Source: Gyrodactylus bullatarudis (Eukaryota > Platyhelminthes > Monogenea > Gyrodactylidea > Gyrodactylidae). From it: 64,000 nt of DNA. Every line of letters begins with the position of its first letter. The stretch's first letter is position 1. This document shows positions 38,312 through 49,000 of this stretch, piece after piece. Under the pieces are notes generated by a model, which saw only the letters and a list, made by a program, of their open reading frames with translations, was not told where the DNA came from and ran no database searches. The stretch covers positions 392,135-456,134 of the forward strand of contig SSNU01004331.1 in NCBI GenBank assembly GCA_012064415.1. The letters run 5' to 3'. A program made the position numbers and the translations under genes.

Positions 38312-39064
38312 CTATGTTAGATATTTCATAATTGGTGTAATACCGGCTATTAGAGCCACACCAAAAGTGTAAACAGAGAAGAGAAGTGGCACTTTTAAGA
38401 ATAGAAGATAAATTCTGTAGACTTCTTTCCATAGGAAATCACCGCATGCTTTGTCATTGGCTCCAGTCAGTGCATCATGACAATCTTCATAGCCCCTTTG
38501 ACAGCAATAGCTAGGCATTTGTAGGTTTTTGTAGTCCTCAAGACTCTGGAAGCCACAGCAATTGTAGTACGTGTGAATTTCCTTTGCGTCTGCAGCATAA
38601 AATTGATTATCTATCAAGAGACTGGGAAATTTGCCAAGATATTCAATTTGTATTTTATCTTGATTGAGGTGCATAAATAGAGTGAGTATTAGGCAAAGTG
38701 ACATTGTTGTAAAGAGGAGTATCAGATAGACCACAATTAACGATTTATTCCTGTGGTACACGCCGAGGTAGCCGATTAATGAATCTGTTATCAAAAGGAA
38801 TCCCAAGACAGCAAAAGCAACGCCAACAAAAGATCCTGAGATGAGGGTGAATATCTCCTGAATAAAGTCTGCCGTCAAGCTAAGTGGAAAGAGTGTCATA
38901 ACCATTTGGAGGAAATGAATTAGGGTCTTGTAGTCGACGCAGATTAAGATCCCAGACACCATGAGGATGAATCCGGAGATGAGTGAGATAAAGTTTAGCG
39001 TATTAATCAGACATCGGACGCATAGGGATGATTCCTCTGATTTGGTGAACATTCGAGTAAGCAC
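38312..39064 (-). CDS. tetraspanin
   Basis: An intronless 250-residue protein. Four hydrophobic segments appear in the tetraspanin arrangement, three near the N-terminal half (about residues 22-44, 75-98, 107-130) and one at the C-terminus (about 222-245). The large extracellular loop between TM3 and TM4 carries the diagnostic CCG (YYNCCGFQS, about residue 165), a second PSYCC pair and further cysteines (CHDALTGANDKACGD). Tetraspanins organise membrane microdomains with integrins and other partners. The subfamily cannot be assigned by eye. It lies on the same strand as the neighbouring orphan and claspin, with 223 and 714 bp gaps. Confidence 0.92.
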   Translation of the reverse strand: MLTRMFTKSEESSLCVRCLINTLNFISLISGFILMVSGILICVDYKTLIHFLQMVMTLFPLSLTADFIQEIFTLISGSFVGVAFAVLGFLLITDSLIGYLGVYHRNKSLIVVYLILLFTTMSLCLILTLFMHLNQDKIQIEYLGKFPSLLIDNQFYAADAKEIHTYYNCCGFQSLEDYKNLQMPSYCCQRGYEDCHDALTGANDKACGDFLWKEVYRIYLLFLKVPLLFSVYTFGVALIAGITPIMKYLT

Positions 39065-39778
39065 ACGGGTGTGTGGTTGTTTGTGTGTGTGTGTGTATGT
39101 GTATGAGTGAAGGTATCAAATGTCAGAGGATAATGGATCCAGATATAATTATATAAAACTCGATTTATTTGTTGCAAGTGACGTGTGCAGAATTTTAGAA
39201 CAGAGTTACATTACTGTAACTAATTATGTAGAAGTTATTCTCAACTAAGAACAACTTCTTCTTTTTACAGTTCATCTTGACAATTAGAAGAACAATATGA
39301 ATATATCGATAAATGATCGAGAAAGTATCATATAGAAGAAGAGATACTTGAACTTTCACACATCAAAATTGTCTGAGCAATTGACTAATGATTGATGTTA
39401 ATATATATATTAACATTTGATGCATTTATAAAATGTAATATATAACACCAGAAATTGTATTGTGAGACCAACGGTACTTTAGAGTTTGAAGAAAAATCAT
39501 AATTAAAATTTTATCAAATGACTTACGGAGAAGAATTGGCCCATTTCTGGAAAGTCCTTCAAATACAATGAGATTTGAAAATAAAATTGTATCAATTATT
39601 TCAATGAATGAAAATAATAGTATTTCTAGATATTTATGGTCGATTGAAACAAGAAAGAGAGACTTAATACATAAAAAATATATGTGTAAAAGGATATATA
39701 ATAGATATATTATTACAACTATGATTAATGAGGTAAGAGGGTCGAGAGAGAGAGAGAGATGATACACAAGGAAGTCAA
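39065..39778. other. intergenic between claspin and tetraspanin
   Basis: Non-coding and AT-rich. It holds a perfect 22-nt palindrome at 39395-39416 and a GA tract at 39744-39760. No coding exon is supported. Confidence 0.55.
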
Positions 39779-42700
39779 TCATTTTGTCTTCATGGCAGTG
39801 AAAATACTCGTTGTTTTGAGTTTCTTTGCTGCTTGAGAAGAGGGTCTGGTTGAAGACGTTGGTTCTGCGGAATGGAGAGGTCTCTTTTTCGATATGGAAG
39901 AGGAGCCATTTTTCTTTGGAACAGATAGGTTATTCTCATTCGGATTGCTATCGACAATTTGGAAGCAAGATAGTGAGGTTCTCTGTTGTAGATTGTAGTT
40001 TTTAACTAGATTCAATGTTTTTGCATCGAGTTTTTTACTATCCAGAGAATCAGTGTTCTGTTGCTTTTCATTCTTTTCAATAGATTTGAGGAAGCTCTGA
40101 CGTTTAGTTTGATTACCATCGACTATAGGAGATTGTCATTTTCAAAAAAGAAAGAAATTAATTAATTTCAGAAAATAAAGACAGTTATTGGGTTGAGAAA
40201 ATTTGATTTTTCATCAAAAATTTTAAATTGATAAAAATAATCTTCAAATCTATAGATAATCAGACCCACTTTTACCAATAAAAGAAGAAATATCTTGAAA
40301 TAAACTTCTAAATGTTGGATTGGCATCAAATTCCCATTTTTTCAAACTCTGAGCTCAAAATTTAGAGGGTAGCCGAAAGAAGTTTTTCAGGATCAGAATT
40401 AAACTATATTGGCCGATAAGAGAGGAGATGATTGGATTTGAAAATTGTTATAAGGACTAAATGACTCACCAGTTCTTAGGGGATTTCTGCGTATATTTTT
40501 AACCTTGTGAATAAAAGATTCCACAGCCTTTGTGCCCAACTTATTGACTAGACTGTCAATTGAAGTTTGAGTATCACCAACATTTTCAATTTGTTTATCA
40601 ATAAAGTCGAATTCCCCGAGTTCTTCTTGACATTCCCGAGTATTCTTGCTGCCATTTTCAACAGATTCCACAGTGGGCTTTCGTATGTTATCACATTTCA
40701 GCCATTGACTCATTAGTTCAGCTTTCTTCTGACTATCAGCCTCAGTATTGGTATCTGCTGCTTCATAATCATCGTCGTCAGACTCTTCATCGGAGAATTT
40801 AAGAAAGAAATCCTCTTGGTCATCTGAAACATTAGGAGAATAAAGAAAAGGAACTTGCCTAGACCGAGCCATTTGAATTTCCGAGTTCTCTTCAGATGAT
40901 CCCCATTGTAGAGGTCTCCTTCTTCAAATAACATTTCCTTGATTCTCTTAATTTCCCGGATATCACGATCGTGTTCCATCCTCTGATAGAGTTTATCTAA
41001 TTCTTTACGAATTTTCTTCTTATTCAAACGCTTATCGTCATCATCGTCTATGAATTGTTCAGCCATTTCCTTCAATTCAGCAATTTGTTTGTCAATGTCC
41101 TCAACTTCATCTTGATCCCCAAAGAATTCCCTCTCTTCATCACTACCGGAGAGTTCAGCTTCTTCCTCATAAAATTCACTTCTCTTGGATCTGTAATAGA
41201 ATGAGTCAAATTGAAAAAAATATCAATATTTATTCAGCCAACCACATCCCAACAAGTTAATTAATTCTATTGGCTAACAAGGTCAACTTACTTTTTAGTC
41301 TTAATCTTTTGAACGAGAAGATCTTCCTCGTCTGGTTCTACAGCTTCTTCAGCTTTTTCATTATCGAGTTCGTCTTCCTCTTCGCCAGATTCTTCCTCTT
41401 CTGACTGATCATCATCCGAATCATCCGAATCAACATCGAAATTCTTCTTTTCCTCATTGTCATTTTCGTCATCTTCATCGTCAAGAAGGAAGACTCGAGA
41501 GTTTTTCTTTTGCTTCTCTTTTTCTCTTAAGTCTCGATCTTCTAGATCTTCGTAATCAGATGCTTCATCGATTTCCGAGAGACCATTCAAGTCATCTGTA
41601 TCGAATAGGGCCCGACGTTTATCATGAATTATTTGGCTATCATTGATAGCTGATAATGGAATAAGAATTAAGTCTAGTCTACATTGATGCATTGGGTCTA
41701 AACTTACTGTCATCACTCTTTTGGGAAACTGATATTGACTCAGTATCTTGATAAGGAAGAAATAATATGATAATGAATTTAGAAAAAAAACGGAATAGAA
41801 CATGAATAAACTAACCTATAGTAGAGGTTTGTATAGGGTTAACTGAAGAGAGAGGATTATATTCATTGTCTTTAACGGGATTATCTAAATAAGAATTATT
41901 TCTCAATATACAACTTGGTAATGATAATTGTGAATAAAGGTGAAGGATTACCAATCAACTGGGTCATCATCATACGAGAGGGATCACTCTTTTGGGAGCC
42001 GGATATGGAGTTTTCTTTGGAGTCTGATTCTAGGCAGAGACAAGGTTTTAATTTTAATGCATCTGTTACCATACAAGTCGTGAATCAGGAAATATAAAAA
42101 TTTCCTAGTATATTTCGTGAATGAATAAGGATGGGGTCTCCTCCGCATCTTAAACGTGTGAAAGGAGTCCATTCCAGGAGGGGGTGGTAGTGAATATCTT
42201 ATAGATTATTAAATCTATTTTATGGCTAGAAATTAAGGTACTACTGTATATCTAAGGGATTTACTAGCAATAAATTTGAGGTTGTCAAGGAAAAGTTACT
42301 CTGTGCTTAAAGTAATCTGGCAATTTGCATTGAATTGGACGTCTTTGAAAGATTATTTAAAATTAATTTGTCAAAGACTTACCAATCAACTGGGTCATCA
42401 TACGAGACGGATCACACTTTTGGGAGCCAGATATAGAGTTTTCTTTGGAGTCAGATTCTACAATTTGAAATTATCTCTGAAATGATGCTTGAATTATGTA
42501 TTTTTTCGAGAGGAAACATACCAATAATTTGTGTCATCATTTTGGATGGATCTGAAAGAGTTATTCAAATAAACATTTATGAAAGTTGACAAAAATGTCT
42601 GACTTACCTATCTGGGAACAATCTGGCAATAAAATGGTCTTTTCGCTTTGGTCGTCCTGATTAATGAGACCGTTGGATTCCTGGTCAGTTATGATGAGAG

Positions 42701-44778
42701 CTTGAAAGAAATAAATGATGTTTTATTGAATAATGTTTAAATTCTTTTACACTTACTTTTTTCCATTGACAGGCCTTTGGGCTGGCTGGAATCACCTTGT
42801 TGAGAAATAGAAATGATTAGGTTATAATCAAAGTGTACATATTTTTTATGGAAGGAAATGCATACTTGTTAAATCTTTGGAACGGGAAGCTTGAAGGAAG
42901 AAGCATGAGAAGGAATTATTTTCATAATTTGAGGGGATAAACTTACAATTCATAGATTCCTCACTCTTGTTGATGATGACAGTCGTTGCATGGGGATTAT
43001 TAACAATTTGAGCTGTAGATTAGTTTTATATGAAAAGAAGATACAATCGAAAAAATATTTAAAAAGAGCTTACTGTGATTCTTTTGAGAGAAGAATAGAT
43101 CATAAGGAGTCTGGTTGAGGGTGCGTTCCTCGTGGAATTCAGACATCTTTGATGGATCTGTTCGAGGGCTTACTGATCCCTGAGTGGTGGCAAATAAATC
43201 TGATTCACTGTTGACAGAGGGAACTTTGGAAGGCTTTTCTCCTTGTGAGACTTCCAGGCCAGAGCGAACATTAAAGTTGATGTCAATTGAGTTATGATTC
43301 AGGTCCTCGAAATCATCTTGGTCCTCATCAGCGAATAGTTTGTTGACTCTTTTTGATTTGACAATGGGCACTTCTTCTTCCTCTTCATCATCATTATCCC
43401 GGTCGTCTTCCTCCTCTAATTCTTCCTTTTCTGTTTCACTCTCTTCACATTCTTCGTCGACAAATTCATTTTCCATTTCAGCTTCGTCTTCTGCGTTATC
43501 TTCACCACCGGTTTCATCAGAAATGGTGACATCAGAGTCATTATCGTCATCAGCATTATAATCTTCATCAGTGGAAGAATCGTCTTTTTTCTAGAACGAA
43601 AAAAATTCAAAAGATTATATAAAAAAAGGTGTTAAACTTACATAGACTTTTTCAACATCTGATTGGTCAACTGTCCAATTTTCATCACCTCGTTCTGCAC
43701 GTTCAGCATTCATTCTATCTTCATACTGAGATAGTCTTCGATCTTTTAGTTGAGATTTCAATTTCTCCTTAACCATTCGCCAGGACGCTTTTCCTTTAAT
43801 GACTCCCAGTCCAGGCTTACGATCCGGGTCAATGCTGAGATTATCAAGTTTCCTGGAAGGATTTGCGATCTGCTTTTGAAATCTCATCTTCAAGTCTAAT
43901 ATTTCAGGTTTCTCACCACATGGAGCCTCATCATCGAGACAAATGAATCCGTCTGCATCAGCAGACATTTTAACTGGCTTGTTAAGAATTTCATTGGGAA
44001 TCAAGTCGAGGATATTTCTTGGTTTAACTGAAAAATCGATTTCACTTTGAGGATTTGGTTCATCCGGAGTGAAAGTTTCACTGTCTAACATTTTTTTGAA
44101 CTCCTTCAAATTGGGACATTGCTTTGGTTCGTGTTTAGGCAATTCAATATACGTTTCACGAATGATCCTCTGTGTTTCTTCATGAATATCATCAACTTCT
44201 TTCGGCTTGTTTGTTGAATCCCGGCTAGAAGAGGGTCTAGGCTCAGTTCGCATACTTCCATTAGAATTAGTCCATCGACCAACCTTGTCGTAATCAATAA
44301 TCAAATCTTCTTCTGGAACAGATACTACATCATCAAAGGACTCGTCAGAATAGCCGAATTCATCATCAGAATCACGTTCTGAATTATTTTCTTCTTTCAG
44401 AGAATCTTCACTTGCAGTGGAGACGTTTAAATTCAGACATGGTTTTGGACGAAGAACTTCTTTATCAGAAAAATCTTTATCTTCACTATCATTATCTGAA
44501 CTATTTTCTCCACTTTGGTCTGAAGAAACCTGAGATTCCACCGGATTAAGACCAACAGAAGTATCTAGAGGCAAAGAATTCAATTCTTCTGAATCCAGGA
44601 CTGTATTATTACCCAATTCACAGAACAAATCATTTGGTTCGGATTTGTTCTTGAAATCTGTCTTTGTATTTTTTTGATCAGAAATATTTAAATCAGTTTT
44701 AAAACGCTCTCCTGTGTCTTTAACAGGAGAGAAAACATTGTCTTCGAAATCATCAATATCATCTTGACTACAGTCCAT
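39779..44778 (-). CDS. CLSPN: claspin, replication-checkpoint adaptor
   Basis: Fifteen exons on the minus strand: 43642-44778, 43074-43590, 42947-43012, 42866-42889, 42757-42795, 42608-42700, 42522-42551, 42383-42457, 41952-42029, 41816-41884, 41708-41746, 41292-41649, 40865-41190, 40470-40823 and 39779-40122. Lengths and phases add up to one frame of 1,182 residues (human 1,339). Family evidence: the basic block KPGLGVIKGKASWRMVKEKL near residue 350, long acidic tracts, AELSGSDEEREFFGDQDEVE, and the C-terminal DDDKRLNKKKIRKELDKLYQ with LFEEGDLYNG and TRKFKW, ending in SIFTAMKTK as claspin ends in SIFKYLES. Claspin couples stalled forks to ATR-dependent Chk1 activation. The middle is built from 24-93 nt microexons, all phase 1 at both ends, carrying SQ/TQ motifs; exons 8 and 9 are a recent duplicate pair. 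Confidence 0.9.
41952..42029 (-). repeat. duplicated claspin exon, copy 2 (78 nt)
   Basis: Near-identical to the exon at 42383-42457: five substitutions and one extra ATG codon. Four of the five substitutions are synonymous (the other is Cys/Ser). It encodes SGSQKSDPSRMMMTQLI. It is flanked by normal splice sites and is phase 1 at both ends, so inclusion or skipping keeps the frame. Confidence 0.85.
42383..42457 (-). repeat. duplicated claspin exon, copy 1 (75 nt)
   Basis: Partner of 41952-42029. It encodes SGSQKCDPSRMMTQLI. The 353-nt intron between the copies is much longer than the surrounding 56-70 nt introns, consistent with a duplication that included intron DNA. Confidence 0.85.
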
Positions 44779-44940
44779 GTTATTATAATGAGAAATTAAA
44801 AATATTATTTCTAAACTTTAATATTAAATAAAAATTTTTGAGGATATTACTGAGTAAAACAAAAAAGTATTTCCGAAAATACTTGTTTTGCTCGATCAAA
44901 ATTATAAAAAAATTAATAATGTAAACAACAATTTTGAGAT
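44779..44940. promoter_or_regulatory. bidirectional promoter region claspin/Shisa-like
   Basis: 162 bp lie between divergent start codons, very AT-rich with several A/T runs. No specific site is identifiable. Confidence 0.45.
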
Positions 44941-45686
44941 ATGAATAGAGACTTAAATATTCCTTATGACTTCCAAATATTAAAAGGTGGCATGTAATTA
45001 AATTTTTAAAGTTTAGATCACTTGAAGAAAAGCAGAAAATTCTTCAAAATGGTTCTTCCGTCTACATTCCGGATTTCCTCAGAGCAAATGAACTAATCAG
45101 TACAATCAGTAATTTAATTTTAAAAATATTCATAGAACATCAAACAATGTGTACTGTTAGGAAATTTATGAAAAATGCTGAATATAGCTATACAATTTGT
45201 CCAGACGTTGAAAGTCAAATTCATGATAATCGCTTAGATTATTGTTGTAATGATCCTCCAAATCAGAGATGTTGTACTAATTTCGAATGGAAGTAAGTTA
45301 TAGATTTTCATTTTTTAAGATCTAACCTACAAATTGTCACTCCGAGATTTCCCTTCAGTCCTTCAATCATTATCGGTTGTCTCCTTGCAATTCTATATAT
45401 TTTTGTATTTTTCGTTATTTTTCTGCTCTCAAAGTATTTGAAAAAAATTGAAAAGGTTGCCAAGCCAAAGGAAGAGTTTCAGAATGAACTGATGTCATCA
45501 ATAAATCTTACCCAAGGATCACCCCTTGATCCTAGATCTTGCCAATCGATCTTTTCTGAAGGCAAATCATTATTATCCCAGGAAACTCCCCCATTCGGGA
45601 AGCTTCTCTCGAATACAAATACTTTTTCAAGTCAAGATACAGCTAATCTTTATGTCACTGCAAAGCCAAAAAAGAAGAGAAAATAG
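44941..45686 (+). CDS. Shisa/WBP1-like Cys-rich single-pass membrane protein
   Basis: Exons 44941-44993, 45017-45108, 45136-45292 and 45359-45686, with introns of 23, 27 and 66 nt, give 209 residues in one frame. The third exon encodes a compact Cys-rich module (YTICPD, then LDYCCNDPPNQRCCTNFEW), the spacing typical of Shisa, WBP1/VOPP1 and CYYR1 proteins. A membrane segment follows directly (IIIGCLLAILYIFVFFVIFL), then a basic juxtamembrane stretch and a Ser-rich tail ending KPKKKRK. Such proteins are usually type I membrane proteins acting in receptor trafficking or Wnt/FGF signalling. Oddly, no signal peptide precedes the Cys-rich part; the first two exons encode a polar segment (VYIPDFLRANELIST), so the 5' end is less certain than the rest. 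Confidence 0.65.
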
Positions 45687-45833
45687 CCATTGCTTCAATA
45701 ATATTTTAATAAAATTAGTTTTAATTAAAAAAAAGTTTTTATAATTTTTCTTAAAAACAGTATTAAAACCTATTTAGTAGTAAAAAAATAAAAGTCTTTC
45801 ACAAATTGGGAATCACAACTGTAAATAGGATAA

Positions 45834-46007
45834 ATGAAATTTATCTTTTTTCCCCTTGTACTCACTTTATTATTCTTATTATCATTGGCCGGATTTTATG
45901 AGCCAATGGAATTCTTCAGTCTTCTGGTGTATCCAAGGTGAATATACTCAGCAAACTTTAGGAGTAGAAATATTTCATCTCCAAACTGCAATGCTTCAGT
46001 TTCCTAG
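45834..46007 (+). CDS. possible 49-residue hydrophobic microprotein upstream of EAG
   Basis: ATG 45834 opens a frame encoding a strongly hydrophobic N-terminus (MKFIFFPLVLTLLFLLSLAG) that looks like a signal peptide or membrane anchor. Read straight through, it ends after 35 codons. Removing a 24-nt GT-AG interval (45938-45961) gives 49 residues ending in a polar tail with one N-glycosylation sequon (NIS) and another (NAS). The stop at 46007 is 19 nt before the EAG start codon on the same strand, so this may be a separate small gene, an upstream ORF in the EAG leader, or a dicistronic arrangement. No family was recognised. Confidence 0.35.
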
Positions 46008-46026
46008 TTAATTCTGCAATTCGAGG

Positions 46027-49000
46027 ATGCCCCTCTTCCAACAGGGCCTAATTGCTCCACAAAACACCTTTCTTGAGACAATAAATCGTAAATTCAATGA
46101 TCACAGTAGGTTCTTCAAAAACTAATACTTCTCAATGTAAAAACAGATAGCGGATTTCTTTTGGTGAATACGCAGCTTCAAAACTTCCCTATTGTTTATG
46201 TTAGTAAGGGATTCAAGAAGCTGTTTCTCTACGAGCATAATGAAATTATCCAAAAGAATGGATGTCTCTACTTTATGCATGGTGAGCAAACCCAGAAGGA
46301 ATGCATTAAAAAGTTTGACGAAGCCTTTCAGTCGAAAAAGACTGAAAACTTTGAGATGACCCTCTATCGAAAGAATAACACAAAATGTTGGATTAATATC
46401 AATATAACCCCGATCCTGGATGAAAGGGGAAATGTTGTCATTCACTTTTTATTACTCAACGATATTTCTTCAATAAGGGAACCCATTGAAGATGACATAA
46501 TCAAGGGAAGTGAGTGGTACCATTTAATTTAAATGAGTGGTCATTCACCCTTGAGGTGACTCGTAATCATGCATAAGGAGATTCTTCTTTTAATTAAGAC
46601 TGTAATAATAAAAAAACGATATCTATCTTATTAGTTGCTGGATTCAGCAAGTTTGCCCGTTTGGCCCGTTCTGTGGCCAGGAACAAGTACAACACTCCGG
46701 ACAATGAACAGGCCGAGTCAATGCCACCAGTGAGTCTCTCCTTTTGAGCAAACATCAAAGTTTATACTCAAACCTCGTAAAGATTTCAGGGGCACTAAAG
46801 TCTTCAGAGTTACCTCACTACAAGCATGAGACACCACAGTCCCCTCCGCATGTCCTTCTTCATTATTCGCATTTCAAGTCAGGCTGGGACCTGGTTCTTT
46901 TATTATTGACAATGTATAGCTCCTTCATGGTCCCATACACCTTGTTCTTTGGAAAGGAACATTTTAAGAATAAATTAATGTACAGTTCTATTGACAGAAT
47001 TGTCGACATCATCTTTTTGACAGATGTGGTCTTAAATTTCCATACAACATTTGTGGGAAATTCGGGAGAGGTGATTTCTGATCCGTCAGCAATCAGATCA
47101 AATTATATGAGGAGTTGGTTCTTTATTGATTTCGTTTCTTCCCTACCGTACGGACTTATCGATACCCTTGTTAATTCTGCCTCGAATTCAGTGAGTTTTG
47201 GTCTTTTATTCACACAATTTAGGGGTTCTCGACTGTCTTTACTGGCCTTAAAGTTGTCCGGATACTACGAATAAAGAGAGTATTCCATTATTTCGGGGAT
47301 GTATTTGCTCTGACTGTACTAATGATGACATTTTTTATACTTCTTGGCCATTGGCTGGCGTGCATTTGGTTTTCTGTTGGCCTGAGTGATCTCCGGGACA
47401 ACAATAGACACGGATGGATTCCGGAGTTGGTTCGTGAGATAAACTGTCATAACGTCTCCCGACTACATGAAGACATCCAGCCTCCAGTTTGTCGTTCCTT
47501 CTACAATTATAGCGAGAAAGACTTGAAGAGTGATAACTTGGATCATGCCATGTTGTATGCGACATCCCTGTATTTTACCCTATCTCTCATTACGAGTATC
47601 GGCTTTGGTAACGTTGCTGCAAACACAATGCTCGAGAAGACAACCTCAATCCTATTTATGCTAATTGGAGGTATGCTAAACTTGAAATTGAGACCTCAAA
47701 TCAAGAATTACAAATAGCAAAAGCAAATTTACTAAATTTATCATTACCATAACTTTCCTAAATGCTTATTAGATAACACAGATCTACCTCAAAGTTGCAT
47801 TCACAATCTCACAAATCATGATTATTAACTACTTATTAAGTCATTCAGTAATTCAGCTTATGTTAAATTTTCTCCATTCATTAAGCTGGTTTTGTTTAGG
47901 TGTCTTTAGGGCTAACTGCTATGGTCTCTTATTAATATCTTTAATTCGGTATTTGAATTGTTTCTTGACTAGTTTATAAATTAGATAAACACTGAGCCTA
48001 ATGACTTCTTCGCATCGAATTAGAGATAATAAAAGACAATACTCCCCAAAACAAAATTGATGTCTTTCCAAATACTATAATATTTGGTTCAACAATGATG
48101 AGCCAATAACCCCAGAGATACACCAATATATCACCTCATTATTCTCTATACTTCTAAATCCCCACAATGAAAAATAGAAAAAGGAATTTTTGAAGAACTT
48201 TTGAAGTGAAAAAGTTTATCTTTTTTACTTAGCTCTGGTCTATGCAACAATATTCGGCAATGTCACAACCATTCTACAACAAACCCATGCTGCTCGTGCA
48301 CGCTATCAAGAAATGATGAATAGCGTCAAGGATTTCATTAGAATTCATTCTGTGCCAAAAGAGTTAGCTGAACGTGTCTGCGATTACATTACATCAAGTT
48401 GGACAGTTAACAAAGGTGTTGATACAGACATGGTGAGTAGATATTTTAAATTAAACTCCTATCTTAGAATAATATCATCTTGCAAAAATTCAAATGAATT
48501 TGATTATAGAATGAGAACAGCTTCTGATAATAAACATACTAAACTACTCCAGATCATGTTACAAGCGATAATACTTGTCAAATTGGGATAATTTATATGG
48601 GAAAGAAAAATATGATCAATGACTTACTGATTTGAAAAATGGCATTGGTAAACGGTATGATATCATCTTTTCATGTCACATTCTTTCGAATGACCAATAG
48701 AATTTGAGTATTTTGTATTGACCAATAGAAATCTTTTTTCGAGTGGTATTTTTCATTCAAGAGTAAATTACAACTCTTATTATATTATTCAGTTGCATAG
48801 AGATAAACAAAACTAATTTGATGAGTTGAATAAACAAATAGATCAAAGAGAGATATCCTTTTAAGCTTATTAGTTTATTCTTGTTATTTTGCAAATTGTC
48901 ATGGAAACTTGAGATGGTAGTAAAAATCAAAGGATGATTTTATTTTCCTCACAGAAATGTAACAAAGTCGTCAATGCAAAGTTGTTGGTTACTTTTTTTA

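Noticed and set aside
42030..42382. Idea that the long intron between duplicated claspin exons hides a third exon copy
   Set aside because: No further SQ/TQ motif or matching sequence is present between the copies, only AT-rich intron DNA.
46730..46748. Consensus GTGAGT donor at 46730 as the end of EAG exon 3
   Set aside because: Both nearby acceptors (ending at 46748 and 46760) put the following S1-containing exon out of frame. The GTACAA donor at 46687 restores the frame and the KHQSLYSNL alignment.
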